NCBI GenBank assembly: GCA_023382265.1
Contig: JAMCPX010000073.1
Location: 1-63,935 of the forward strand
DNA length: 63,935 nt
Reading direction: 5' to 3'
Source: Deltaproteobacteria bacterium
Lineage (GTDB): Bacteria > JAMCPX01
Part shown: one piece after another, positions 1 to 8,885 of the stretch
Position numbering within the stretch: the stretch's first letter is position 1
How the letters are laid out: each line of letters begins with the position of its first letter
The notes under the pieces: generated by a model
What the model was told of the DNA's origin: nothing
The model's database searches: none
The model's input: the letters and a program-made list of their open reading frames with translations, nothing else
Made by a program: the position numbers and the translations under genes

Positions 1-153
1 GCCGTTTTGCATATTGAATAAGTTAAATGAAGATGCTGCTGATGGATTTGAATTACCTGCAAAAGATACACCTGAAAATAGAATGCCTAAAACCAACCCC
101 AAGGCCGCACACTGGATCGTCTGTGTGCGGAACACACTGCTAAAATATGTCAT
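1..153 (-). CDS. Secreted protein, N-terminal part only (runs off window)
   Basis: Reading leftward from an ATG at 151-153, 51 codons stay open to the window edge. The ATG is preceded by a GGAGGG ribosome site (158-163 on the plus strand, complement). The product has a polar start, a hydrophobic stretch around residues 19-31 (ALGLVLGILFSGV) and a plausible signal peptidase I site after SFA, so it is exported. The visible mature part is Asn/Ser-rich and has no recognisable domain. The family cannot be named from 51 residues. It was too short for a simple ORF screen but the start, Shine-Dalgarno and signal peptide together make it credible. Confidence 0.6.
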   Translation of the reverse strand, partial: MTYFSSVFRTQTIQCAALGLVLGILFSGVSFAGNSNPSAASSFNLFNMQNG

Positions 154-185
154 AAACCCTCCGTAAAGCTTTATATTTTCTAATC

Positions 186-199
186 CCCGGTTGACCGGG
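186..199. promoter_or_regulatory. Short GC-rich palindrome upstream of the secreted gene
   Basis: CCCGGT-TG-ACCGGG is a perfect 6-bp inverted repeat with a 2-base centre, lying 33 bases upstream of the minus-strand start at 153. The tiny centre favours a dimeric protein binding site over an RNA hairpin. No regulator is identified, so a role as operator is only a guess. Confidence 0.25.
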
Positions 200-322
200 A
201 ACTAAATTCTAATCCGCATTAAGAGGTGGATAAGGTCACATTCAGTCTTGATTATATGTAAAGCATAAGAGACTGGAATTGTCAAATGGATTTGTATAGA
301 TTATGTATATTCATTTTGACTG

Positions 323-890
323 TTATTCCAGTTCTAAGATAAATTTGCTGGAAGCCTTAGGATATTTCAAAAACGCAAGGTAATTATCTTTGAACTTACG
401 GTATAATTCAGCTAAAGGTGGTTTTTCTTTTTGCATAATCTCACACAATTGGTTAAAATAGGTTTCTACCTCAGTCTGTTCCCGTGCATTTTTGATAAGC
501 TTGGTAATCTGGATAGCCTGTGATGCTGTTTTCTTGGTCAGGTTGCGTACTAAATTGCGTACCAGATGCACATGGCACAGTTGATGGTCACTATACGGAT
601 ATAATTTCTTGATCACATCACTGATACCGGAAAAATTACCGGTAACAAACAGCAAAACCCTGTTGACTCCTCTGGTAATCAGTTGTTGAAACACCTTTGT
701 CCAGAATCCATTGCTCTCATTGCCCTTATATATCCAGAATCCAAGGGTATGCTTATTGCCTTCCGTGGTTGCCCCTACAGCAGAAAACAACGATATCTCA
801 ACAACATGGTTGTCTTGTGCCCGCAGCCGTGCTCTGTGTCTTGAATAACGCTTCAACTACAATAAATCCTATGCAACTAACCCTGCGGCA
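323..890 (-). pseudogene. IS256/mutator-type transposase remnant, frameshifted and truncated
   Basis: The longest open stretch (323-856, 177 codons from a TTG) contains IS256-family landmarks: a glycine-rich strand followed by LGFWIYKGNES, the VTGNFSGI segment and the HQLCHVHLVRN helix around the second catalytic Asp. The first catalytic region survives only in a different frame just upstream (858-890, reading IVVEALFKTQS, where the family has a D-A-x-Y motif), so there is a frameshift near 830-857. The Asp expected in the second motif appears to be Gly (VTGN). The C-terminus stops soon after FLKYPK, before the family's TTNAIES region with the last catalytic Glu. No terminal inverted repeats were recognised. 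This is an inactive transposon relic. Confidence 0.8.
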
Positions 891-934
891 ATACCTCGCT
901 GAGAAGCAGATGAGAACTGTGATCCATTAGCCTA

Positions 935-1825
935 TTACATCCTGAACAACTGTATGAGCATGCCGTGAAGTAAACCATGCGGAGATATGTGAAATCTCTT
1001 ATTCCCTGTTGCCTTAATAATTTCGAGCAATATCATTAAACCTGGCAGCAATATGTCAGCCTTATCAGCCTCAAGCCCTGTTAATGATTTTATCTCGGAC
1101 ACATGTAGCAAAGATAACTTTCCGTAAAACCCTTCCAGCATGGTTAAGGTAAGTCCATCCTGCGGTTTCAGGATATTGTATATAGTCCCGATATTTCCCG
1201 GGACACCAATCCATATTTCAGGCTCTGCACTTGTTATCTTTTTCAGTATGGTGGAAAAGTTATTCTTAACGGTTTTCTCGATCTCCAGCAGTTCACCTCT
1301 TGATGGGGGATCGTGTTTTATAAACTGCTCTTTTAACCTTACCGCACCCGTTTCTATTGCCACTGCCATTTCAATATGTTCGCGATCTCCTATCGACAGC
1401 TCCGTGCTACCGCCGCCAATATCAACGACCAGTGCTTTTTTCCCTCCTGTATCAATGCCGTTCACCGCACCCGTATGAATCAGCCGTGCTTCCTCATCTC
1501 CATGTATGATCTCTATGTCAAAGCCTGTCTTTTGTTTGACGAGTTTCAGGAAGGCATTATTGTTTTTTGCAGTTCTTAAAACGCTTGTTGAGATTAATCT
1601 TATCCTTGTTACATCGTATTTATCTATCAGGGTTCTTATTTCCTCAAGTGCATTTATGGTTCTATCTATTGCGGGTTGTTTTAGCATTCTGTCCGCATAC
1701 ATGCCGTCGCTTAACCTGTTTGGATACCTTATATAATATACAAGGTCGTATTTTTCATAAGAACCACTTGCAATTGCAAGCCGCATTGCATTTGTTCCGA
1801 GATCAACCGTTGCTATTGTTTGCAT
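935..1825 (-). CDS. ppx: Ppx/GppA-family exopolyphosphatase / pppGpp phosphatase
   Basis: 296-residue protein of the ASKHA-fold Ppx/GppA family, which hydrolyses terminal phosphates of polyphosphate or pppGpp in the cytoplasm. The N-terminus carries the first phosphate motif (VDLGTNAMRL, residues 7-16); the second, DIGGGSTEL, is at 135-143; the GDEEARL segment at 109-115 supplies the usual catalytic Glu region. The length is that of the short, two-lobe forms without the C-terminal HD domain, so whether it prefers polyphosphate or pppGpp cannot be decided. It lies downstream of polA, separated by about 100 bases, on the same strand. No unusual features in the active-site motifs. Confidence 0.88.
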   Translation of the reverse strand: MQTIATVDLGTNAMRLAIASGSYEKYDLVYYIRYPNRLSDGMYADRMLKQPAIDRTINALEEIRTLIDKYDVTRIRLISTSVLRTAKNNNAFLKLVKQKTGFDIEIIHGDEEARLIHTGAVNGIDTGGKKALVVDIGGGSTELSIGDREHIEMAVAIETGAVRLKEQFIKHDPPSRGELLEIEKTVKNNFSTILKKITSAEPEIWIGVPGNIGTIYNILKPQDGLTLTMLEGFYGKLSLLHVSEIKSLTGLEADKADILLPGLMILLEIIKATGNKRFHISPHGLLHGMLIQLFRM

Positions 1826-1931
1826 ATGATAGATCAGTAAATGTAAAAATGTGTGAAGTCAAATGGTTAGATTATTACAGCAATGCAAGAGCTCTGTTTA
1901 ATGAGTGTAAAATGAAATTGGATTGGTTGGG

Positions 1932-4526
1932 CTAACCAAGTGTCTCGCCCCAATTTTTACCGGAGCTTATCGATACTTTCAAAGGCACATGCAACTTGAA
2001 CGCATACTCCATTTCATGTTTTACAACCTTTGAAAATGCATCTATCTCTTCATTTTTTACCTCAAAAATCAGCTCATCATGAATTTGTAAAAGCATCTTT
2101 GCATCATACCCGTGTTTTTTTATTGCATTATCAACCCTCAGCATTGAGATCTTGATCAGGTCTGCTGCACTACCCTGTACAGGTGTATTGATCGCTATCC
2201 TTTGATATGCAGGATTATCCAGCGTCTTTGGTATGTACCTGCGTCTGCCGAGTATTGTTCCAACATAACCTGTCTGCCGTACACCATTTAGTATATCTTC
2301 TATGTATGCCCTTATGCCCTTATATTCATTGAAATAACTATCTATAAAGATCTGTGATTCTTCAGAAGATATATTAAGTTCTTTTGATAAGCCATAAGCA
2401 CTCATACCGTACATGATACCGAAGTTTATCACCTTTGCCCTTGTACGCATCATATCGGTTACATGTTCCATATCTACATGGAAGATCTTTGATGCCGTAA
2501 GTGAATGTATGTCGCGATCATGCAAAAAGGCATTTATGAGTGATTCATCCGATGAAAGGTGTGCCATAACCCTTAATTCTATCTGCGAGTAATCGGCACT
2601 CAGTATTGAACAACCCTTATCCGCAATAAATGCCTTTCTAATCAATTTGCCATTTTCATCCTTTACCGGAATATTTTGAAGATTCGGTTCGATGCTTGCA
2701 AGCCTTCCTGTCGCTGTTCCCGTTTGTATAAAATGCGTGTGTATCCTATTTGTTTTTTGATTTATGAACCTTGATAAAGAATCAATAAAACCATTTTTTA
2801 ACTTTGCAATGTTTCTATATTCGAGCAAAAATGCTACAAAAGGATGTTTGTCTTTAAGTGCCAGAAGCACTTCGTTATCGGTAGAATAGCCGTTTTTTGT
2901 TTTCTTTAAATGGGCCAGCTTTAATTCATTAAACAAAACACCCGCTACCTGTTTTGGAGAATCGGGATTAAAATCCGAAGTCACATAAGACTTCATTTCC
3001 TTTATTAAGGTATTGATCTTTTGACTGTATACACTTGACAGCTCATTTAAATATCCTCTATCAACGGCAATACCGGTATATTCCATCTTCGCGAGTATCT
3101 TTGATAAAGGCATTTCGATATTGGAAAAAAGCGGCTCAATCGCATCCTTGCTGAGCTTTTCTGAATAAATATTGTATAACTTTGCCAAAATCATTGCTGA
3201 TTTTGCTACATATATGGCATTATCTTTAACCGTTTTATACATATCACCCTGCTCTGCTAATTCATCCTCACTTATAACAGGCAGCTCTTCACCGAGTTCA
3301 GAAATAGCAAGTGCATCGATGGTATATCTTTTCATCTCAGGGTTACAAAGATATGATGCAAGCTCAACCCCGAATAGCTTTGCCTTTACATCAATATCAT
3401 GTTCAACAGCCCATCTGTAAACAGCCTTTGCATCATGAACAATGATTTTAATATCTAATCCAAGAATATCTTTTAGTTGCTCTGCAGAAGAGTCTTTAAT
3501 ATAATACGGCTGGTCTATAAAACTCCCGATCTCTTTACCAAGAATATACAATGTAATCCACTTTTGTTCGATAGCTGCTTCTTTAACAACATCGAATGAT
3601 GGAATCTCCTTATAATCAAAATTTATATCCGCCTTACCAATCTTATCCATAAGCCTGGTAAACTCCAGCTCTGTAAACGTCTTTATCAGCATCTCTCTTT
3701 TCTCCTGTCTCGATGGTGGAAGAAATGGCTTTGGCAGTGTTACCGTATTAAAATCTATCTCAACAGGAACATCATGTTTAAGCTCTATAAGCTGTCTCGT
3801 AATTTTGTATAACACTTCCTTTTCATTGATAAGCGATTGTTTGATGCGATTGCTTGAGATATCATTAATGTGTTCATATATGCCGTCAATGTTTGTATAC
3901 TTTGACAGCAGTTCTGCCGCTGTTTTTTTACCGATACCTGAAACGCCTTTTATATTATCAACAGCATCGCCTGTTAACATCAGGAATTCAGAGATCTGCG
4001 ATGGTTTTACCCCGAACTTATCGACAACATAAGATTCCGAAATCCATTGGTCTCTCATTGTATCAAGCATAACAACATTGTCGGAGATAACGGACATTAT
4101 GTCCTTATCAGAACTGATAATAATAACACCGAAATTCTTATCAACCGCCCTATCAGCTAAGGTTGCTATAATATCGTCAGCTTCATAACCTTCTTTTGAT
4201 ACCTGACTTACACCAAGCACATCATTGATCTCAAAGATGTAAGGAAACTGTACGGAAAGATCATCCGGTGGAGCACCTCTGTTTGCTTTGTATTCTACAC
4301 TTATGCCATCCCTAAAGGTTGGACCTTTAGAATCAAATACAACAATAAAATAATCAGGCTTATACTTCTCTATAACCTTTATAAGCATATTTGTATAGCC
4401 GTAAACAGCATTTGTGGGTATGCCTTTTTTATTGGTTAACGGCGGGAGTGCATGGTATGCACGGAAGATATATGAGCTCCCGTCAACCATGAACAACAAT
4501 GGTCTTTTAGAGACTGGGACATTCAT
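1932..4526 (-). CDS. polA: DNA polymerase I
   Basis: 864 residues with the full three-part layout. Residues 1-290 are the 5'-3' (flap) exonuclease, beginning with the metal-binding FMVDGSSYIFRAYH segment. The middle (about 300-450) is the 3'-5' exonuclease fold, but the proofreading motif I (D-x-E) is not present; WITLYILGKE stands where VAFDTET is expected, while a weak motif III (RYTIDALA) remains, so proofreading is probably lost, as in Taq polymerase. The polymerase domain has motif A (LSADYSQIELR, Asp near 643), motif B (RTRAKVINFGIMYG) and motif C (HDE near 817-819). Its start overlaps the end of the NAD(P)HX repair gene by 20 bases, suggesting coupled translation. Roles: Okazaki-fragment maturation and repair. 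Confidence 0.97.
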   Translation of the reverse strand: MNVPVSKRPLLFMVDGSSYIFRAYHALPPLTNKKGIPTNAVYGYTNMLIKVIEKYKPDYFIVVFDSKGPTFRDGISVEYKANRGAPPDDLSVQFPYIFEINDVLGVSQVSKEGYEADDIIATLADRAVDKNFGVIIISSDKDIMSVISDNVVMLDTMRDQWISESYVVDKFGVKPSQISEFLMLTGDAVDNIKGVSGIGKKTAAELLSKYTNIDGIYEHINDISSNRIKQSLINEKEVLYKITRQLIELKHDVPVEIDFNTVTLPKPFLPPSRQEKREMLIKTFTELEFTRLMDKIGKADINFDYKEIPSFDVVKEAAIEQKWITLYILGKEIGSFIDQPYYIKDSSAEQLKDILGLDIKIIVHDAKAVYRWAVEHDIDVKAKLFGVELASYLCNPEMKRYTIDALAISELGEELPVISEDELAEQGDMYKTVKDNAIYVAKSAMILAKLYNIYSEKLSKDAIEPLFSNIEMPLSKILAKMEYTGIAVDRGYLNELSSVYSQKINTLIKEMKSYVTSDFNPDSPKQVAGVLFNELKLAHLKKTKNGYSTDNEVLLALKDKHPFVAFLLEYRNIAKLKNGFIDSLSRFINQKTNRIHTHFIQTGTATGRLASIEPNLQNIPVKDENGKLIRKAFIADKGCSILSADYSQIELRVMAHLSSDESLINAFLHDRDIHSLTASKIFHVDMEHVTDMMRTRAKVINFGIMYGMSAYGLSKELNISSEESQIFIDSYFNEYKGIRAYIEDILNGVRQTGYVGTILGRRRYIPKTLDNPAYQRIAINTPVQGSAADLIKISMLRVDNAIKKHGYDAKMLLQIHDELIFEVKNEEIDAFSKVVKHEMEYAFKLHVPLKVSISSGKNWGETLG

Positions 4527-6069
4527 TAAGATTTGATATTACATAAGGTATACGATCAAGGAGATCCCCTGCAAGTATGGCACTGTTCTTACGATATGCA
4601 TAGATCATATCTCCTGCCATGCCATGTATAAACACGCCTGCTATTGCAGCATTCTCGGTGGTCAATCCAATTGCAATAAGGCCTGAAATAAGTCCTGTAA
4701 GCACATCTCCCATACCACCTGTTGCCATACCGGGATTGCCTGTTGGATTTACCCAGACATCCCCATTCTTTGCTGCTATAACAGTCTTTGCACCTTTAAG
4801 TACAAGTGTACATCTGTACCTTTTCGCAAAATCGGATGAAAGTCTTATCCTGTCCTTATTGATCTCATGTGCATGCATGTTTACAAGCCTGCCAAACTCA
4901 CCGGGATGCGGGGTAAGCACAAGATCCTCACGGCCCCTCGAAAGCAAAACGTCCGGATTATGCGCGATTATATTTATACCGTCTGCATCAATCACCATCG
5001 GTATTTTACATCTATCAAGAAGGTTATGAACAAAATCAATTGTTTCTTTTTCAGTACCCATGCCGGGACCCAAAGCAACAACATCACTCGTCTGCATAAG
5101 TTTATCTACCTGTTCTATTGCAGAGCGTGCTATAAATCCCTCGAGGGTTTCATTCAAAGGTTCTTTCAAAGCCTCTGTAACCGTTGATTCAAAAATAGGC
5201 ATTAAACCTTCCGGTCCTGAAACAGTAACAAGTCCGCTGCCAGCACGCAACGCAGCTTTTGCTGCGAGTATTACGGCCCCGCTTTTACCCTCCGAACCGC
5301 CGATAACAAGCACATGTCCATAATCACCCTTATTTGTGGATAGCCCTCTGGGTTTAAACATAGAACCAACCAGCTTATGTGTTACGAGGTTATAAGGTAC
5401 ACTTATACTATCAATAAGCCTTTTAGGTATCGATATGTCAGCTACCTCAAGATCACCCGCATGTTCACATCCTGGATGGACAACAAGGCCTATCTTTGCG
5501 AGCCCGAAAGTAACGGTTTTTTTAGCTCTTACCGCAGTACCGAGTACCTGACCTGAATCTGCATCAACACCCGATGGTATATCGACAGAAACGACGGGTA
5601 AACCCGACTCATTGATCATGTTTATTATCTCCATATACAATACTTTCACATCGCCTTTAATCCCTGTTCCAAGCAGTGCATCAACGACAAGTCCCTTTTC
5701 TTTTATATTAATACCGAGAGATTTAAGTTCATCGGTACTCTTTATATAATGTATGCGTTCCGTTATCCTGCTTAATGCCGTATGGTTTGCTTTTGCATCA
5801 TCCGAAAGCTCACCCGGATCCCCTAAAAACACTACATCCGTTTCAAAGCCGTTATTAATAAGGTATCTTGCAGTAACAAATCCATCCCCGCCGTTGTTGC
5901 CTTTTCCGGAGAACACAACAACACCCTTATCCGCATCGTTTTTAAAACCCTTTATGATTGCCTGATAAACCGATCTGCCTGCATTCTCCATAAGAATGAT
6001 ACTTTCAATACCAAACTCCAGGGCCTTTTTATCAAGTCCTCTCATAATTTCCGATGTTACCAATTTCAT
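4507..6069 (-). CDS. nnr: Bifunctional NAD(P)HX epimerase / ADP-dependent dehydratase
   Basis: 520-residue fusion of YjeF_N (about 1-215, epimerase) and YjeF_C (about 230-510, ADP/ATP-dependent NAD(P)HX dehydratase of the ribokinase fold). Together they repair hydrated NADH/NADPH. Landmarks: GKGNNGGDG at 55-63, the GTGIKGDV phosphate loop, and in the C-terminal half GPGMGTEKET and the GMATGGMGDVLTG motif with the catalytic Asp. The ATG has a strong AAAGGAGG ribosome site. In many bacteria this gene follows acpS; here a decayed acpS end lies 15 bases upstream of the start. The 3' end overlaps polA. Nothing is missing from the active-site motifs. Confidence 0.96.
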   Translation of the reverse strand: MKLVTSEIMRGLDKKALEFGIESIILMENAGRSVYQAIIKGFKNDADKGVVVFSGKGNNGGDGFVTARYLINNGFETDVVFLGDPGELSDDAKANHTALSRITERIHYIKSTDELKSLGINIKEKGLVVDALLGTGIKGDVKVLYMEIINMINESGLPVVSVDIPSGVDADSGQVLGTAVRAKKTVTFGLAKIGLVVHPGCEHAGDLEVADISIPKRLIDSISVPYNLVTHKLVGSMFKPRGLSTNKGDYGHVLVIGGSEGKSGAVILAAKAALRAGSGLVTVSGPEGLMPIFESTVTEALKEPLNETLEGFIARSAIEQVDKLMQTSDVVALGPGMGTEKETIDFVHNLLDRCKIPMVIDADGINIIAHNPDVLLSRGREDLVLTPHPGEFGRLVNMHAHEINKDRIRLSSDFAKRYRCTLVLKGAKTVIAAKNGDVWVNPTGNPGMATGGMGDVLTGLISGLIAIGLTTENAAIAGVFIHGMAGDMIYAYRKNSAILAGDLLDRIPYVISNLNECPSL

Positions 6070-6083
6070 TTTGCCTCCTTTAC

Positions 6084-6155
6084 CTAAAGGGTCATAAATG
6101 CAATAGCATAATCATGCTCATGTGTTAATGATACATTAAAATTAATACCATGTCT
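6084..6155 (-). pseudogene. C-terminal relic of holo-ACP synthase (acpS)
   Basis: Reading the minus strand, 23 codons followed by TAG encode a peptide ending VSLTHEHDYAIAFMTL, which matches the highly conserved C-terminal strand of AcpS (hVSLTHe-x-x-YAiAfv). The frame is closed by a stop immediately upstream (6156-6158), and no other AcpS motif (the D-x-x-E start or RFAAKEA helix) was found in the three frames of 6159-6290. The position, directly before nnr, is where acpS sits in many genomes. It is best read as the stump of a deleted or decayed acpS, so phosphopantetheinyl transfer must be done elsewhere in the genome. Confidence 0.7.
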
Positions 6156-6293
6156 TTAAAGCAGTGTACAGAAACGCTTGCGTATGCTCCCAATCATCTT
6201 CTTGTAATTTAAAAAACATAATCCATGAAGTTATTGTCTAATTCATAAAAATGCCGTACATTCAATATAAATATCTTAACAGGAGAAAATATT

Positions 6294-6956
6294 ATGGAGC
6301 TTTTTGACGCAATAATCACCCGCTCATCCAGGAGAGATTTTAAAAATATTCCGGTCCCTTTAGAATTGATAAATAAGATATTAAATGTTTCTTTAAGAGC
6401 ACCTTCATGGGCTAATTCGCAGCCATGGGAGCTTGCAGTATCGACAGGCAGAACCAGTGAATTCATAAAAAATAAAATACACAAATTGGCAAGTAATGAC
6501 GATCCGGGAAATCCGGATTTTCCCTTCCCCTCTTTCTGGCCGGAACAACAATACAAAAACATATTTGAAACCGGTAAAAAAAGGTATGAATCACTCGGCA
6601 TACCGAGAGATAATGTTTTAAAAAGAAAAGATGTAACTTTATCAAACTATCTTTTTTTTGGCTCACAGACGGCTATCTTCATCTACATGGATGAAAAACT
6701 CGGCATCTGGTCGGTGTTTGATTGCGGCATGCTTGCCCAAAATATTCTTTTATGCACGCATGAATTAGGACTCGGTGCTTGCCCTCAGGCTTATCTCGTT
6801 AGATACCCTGACATTCTTAGAGAAGCATTTCATTTACCGGCAAGTAAAAAATTTATTTTGGGGATATCTATAGGCTACTACAATAAAGAAGCCACTATTA
6901 ATAATATAGTTACTTCAAGAAATGGTTTAAACGATACCGTTAAGTATTATGACTAA
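6294..6956 (+). CDS. Nitroreductase-family FMN oxidoreductase
   Basis: 220 residues of the nitroreductase fold, a dimeric FMN- and NAD(P)H-dependent reductase. The N-terminus has the FMN phosphate contact typical of the family, TRSSRRDFKN (residues 9-18), followed by the APSWANSQPWEL segment (36-47) where family members read P-S-x-x-N-x-Q-P-W. GLGACPQAY near residues 158-166 matches the second FMN-binding stretch. An AGGAG ribosome site precedes the ATG. It is the only plus-strand gene in a minus-strand neighbourhood and stands alone. Substrate cannot be predicted; family members reduce nitroaromatics, quinones or flavin-like compounds. Confidence 0.9.
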   Translation: MELFDAIITRSSRRDFKNIPVPLELINKILNVSLRAPSWANSQPWELAVSTGRTSEFIKNKIHKLASNDDPGNPDFPFPSFWPEQQYKNIFETGKKRYESLGIPRDNVLKRKDVTLSNYLFFGSQTAIFIYMDEKLGIWSVFDCGMLAQNILLCTHELGLGACPQAYLVRYPDILREAFHLPASKKFILGISIGYYNKEATINNIVTSRNGLNDTVKYYD

Positions 6957-7048
6957 CTCATATTTGAGGCTTGCTTAATTTAAAGATATTCAATTCAGAT
7001 AAAGATTAGAATAAAAACATGCATTGAGGATTGAGATTGTTTATCTTT

Positions 7049-8302
7049 TTATTTTTTGGTTAAAACATCCCTGATAAATTTTATTCTCTGGATAATGGGC
7101 GGATGTGAATAATGAAACGCCGCATAAACCGGATGAGGATGAAGATTCGATAGATTATCTTTTGAGAGCTTGACAAGTGTACTTATCATACTTTCCGGAT
7201 CATCGGTAATTTCACAAGCAAAACGATCTGCCTCTTTTTCATGCATTCTTGAAAGAAAATTTAAAAATGGTGTAAAAGGAAACATAACAATCTCGCCTAA
7301 GAAGGCGAGAACAACAAGCTTGGCAAAAAATGTGCTCTTTTCTATATGAAAAAGTTCCGTAAGTAAATCAAACTTAAGTAATCTAAAAGAAACATAAAAA
7401 GCTATTAGCCCGATACCTTCTATTACGATCATACTTTTCAACAGATGCTTTTTTTTCCAGTGTCCAGCCTCATGTGCAAGTACAGATAATATCTCCTGAA
7501 TATTCATTTTTTTGAGAAGGGTATCGTAAAGCACGATCCGTTTTACTTTTCCTATACCGGTAAAATATGCATTTGTATGTGATGTCCTTTTTGATGCATC
7601 TATTTTAAATACCCTGCTTACCATTATACCAACTTTTTTCATAAGGCTATTTATGCCTTGCACAAGTGATTCATCGTCGATTGGTGTAAATTTATTAAAT
7701 AGAGGTTCTATAATATAGGGTGAGACATACATTATGAATATGCTGAATATCAAAAAAAAGCCCCACACCCACAACCACCAAAAATCGGGACTTTCAGTAA
7801 CAATGAATAGACCTATTGCTATAACAATTCCCATAATAATGGTAGATAAGATTATGGATTTTATGAAATCTGTAAGCCATAATTTCGGGTTTGTGTTATT
7901 AAATCCATATTTTCTTTCTATTATAAATACCTGATAAAGATTGAACGGCATCGTTATAATGCTTTCAACATAATACAGCGTAATAAAGAATATTATGCCC
8001 TCTGCCATAAAAGGCAGATTGAGAGATTCAATCCACGTATTATAGATATTTAACAATCCGCCGAATATAAATATGAGTGCAATAATACTATTAAAAACCG
8101 ATAATACAATTCCGTATTTTGTATTTTCAATAGTATAGTTCTGTGTTTTTATCAGTAATTCATTGTCTATCTGTCCTTGAAATTCAGAAGGAACTACAGA
8201 GCCGTACCTTTTAAGATATGCCATATTCAAATATTCAAGCCAATATCCAAATCCTGTTACGGCAAGATATGAAATCAAAATAATTATTAAATATATATTC
8301 AT
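7049..8302 (-). CDS. M48-family membrane metalloprotease, Ste24/CAAX-protease-1-like
   Basis: Integral membrane zinc protease. The zinc motif HEAGH is near residues 276-280 inside LAHEAGHWKKKH and the third ligand Glu is in EKEADRFA near 356. Several long hydrophobic segments fill residues 1-200 and 305-345, giving the multi-helix chamber layout of Ste24-like enzymes. I chose the ATG at 8300-8302 (MNIYLIIILIS...), which begins directly with the first membrane helix; an upstream TTG at 8338 would add 12 polar residues and overlap the HEAT gene. In bacteria these enzymes likely degrade membrane or misfolded proteins rather than prenylated ones. Downstream of the HEAT-repeat gene, probably co-transcribed. 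Confidence 0.9.
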   Translation of the reverse strand: MNIYLIIILISYLAVTGFGYWLEYLNMAYLKRYGSVVPSEFQGQIDNELLIKTQNYTIENTKYGIVLSVFNSIIALIFIFGGLLNIYNTWIESLNLPFMAEGIIFFITLYYVESIITMPFNLYQVFIIERKYGFNNTNPKLWLTDFIKSIILSTIIMGIVIAIGLFIVTESPDFWWLWVWGFFLIFSIFIMYVSPYIIEPLFNKFTPIDDESLVQGINSLMKKVGIMVSRVFKIDASKRTSHTNAYFTGIGKVKRIVLYDTLLKKMNIQEILSVLAHEAGHWKKKHLLKSMIVIEGIGLIAFYVSFRLLKFDLLTELFHIEKSTFFAKLVVLAFLGEIVMFPFTPFLNFLSRMHEKEADRFACEITDDPESMISTLVKLSKDNLSNLHPHPVYAAFHYSHPPIIQRIKFIRDVLTKK

Positions 8303-8321
8303 AGTCTTTACTTTAACCTGC

Positions 8322-8885
8322 TCAATCAAGCTCAGCAAGTGCTATCGCCGATGCGCTCCGTATTTCAGGAACCGGATGTGATAGAAGAATCATTAACGGC
8401 TTTTCGGCCCTTGCATCCCTGATCTTGCCTATCGCTAAAACCGCAGCAGCAACAACATCCTTGTTCGGATCTTTTAAAAGTTGTAATAAATAAGCAAGAT
8501 GCGCAGAGCTGCCAGTTTCACCAAGCGCCTTAATTGCTTCTATCTTTACATTTACATCATTGTCTCCAATACGTTTTAAAATAATATCAATATACTGCAC
8601 AGCCTTTTTTTCACCGAGTAATCTAACCGCATGAGCTCTTATGTTGGCTTCTATATCTGCACTAGCTATGGCAAGATACTCCAATGACTTTTGGGTGTTA
8701 ATGCCTGCAAGACCAAAAACAGCCCTTGATCTTGTCATAACATCATCGTTTTTCAGTGCCTCTGCAAATTTATTTATTTCACTCCTTGCATTAAGCTTTT
8801 CTATGGCTTCGGCAGCATGCTGCCTCACCTGTTCATCCCTGTCTTTTAAAAGTAACTTTAATGCCTCCAAACGCTCGTTTATCAT
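8322..8885 (-). CDS. HEAT-repeat protein
   Basis: 187 residues made almost entirely of about five paired-helix HEAT/PBS-lyase-type repeats, visible as repeated R-x-x-A-a-x-a-L-G/a-x-x motifs (for example VRQHAAEAIEKL, NIRAHAVRLLGE, VKIEAIKALGETG, VVAAAVLAIGKI). Such solenoids bind proteins; no catalytic residues are expected. The ATG overlaps the TAA of the upstream peptidase gene by one base (TAATG), so translation is coupled. No signal peptide, hence cytoplasmic. Its partner is unknown, though the tight linkage with the P1 peptidase and the membrane protease suggests a shared transcript. Confidence 0.85.
   Translation of the reverse strand: MINERLEALKLLLKDRDEQVRQHAAEAIEKLNARSEINKFAEALKNDDVMTRSRAVFGLAGINTQKSLEYLAIASADIEANIRAHAVRLLGEKKAVQYIDIILKRIGDNDVNVKIEAIKALGETGSSAHLAYLLQLLKDPNKDVVAAAVLAIGKIRDARAEKPLMILLSHPVPEIRSASAIALAELD

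Noticed and set aside
6156-6290. Minus-strand fragments LQEDDWEHTQAFLYTALKTWY as more of acpS
   Set aside because: No AcpS motif is present in these fragments, so only the C-terminal 23 codons are claimed.
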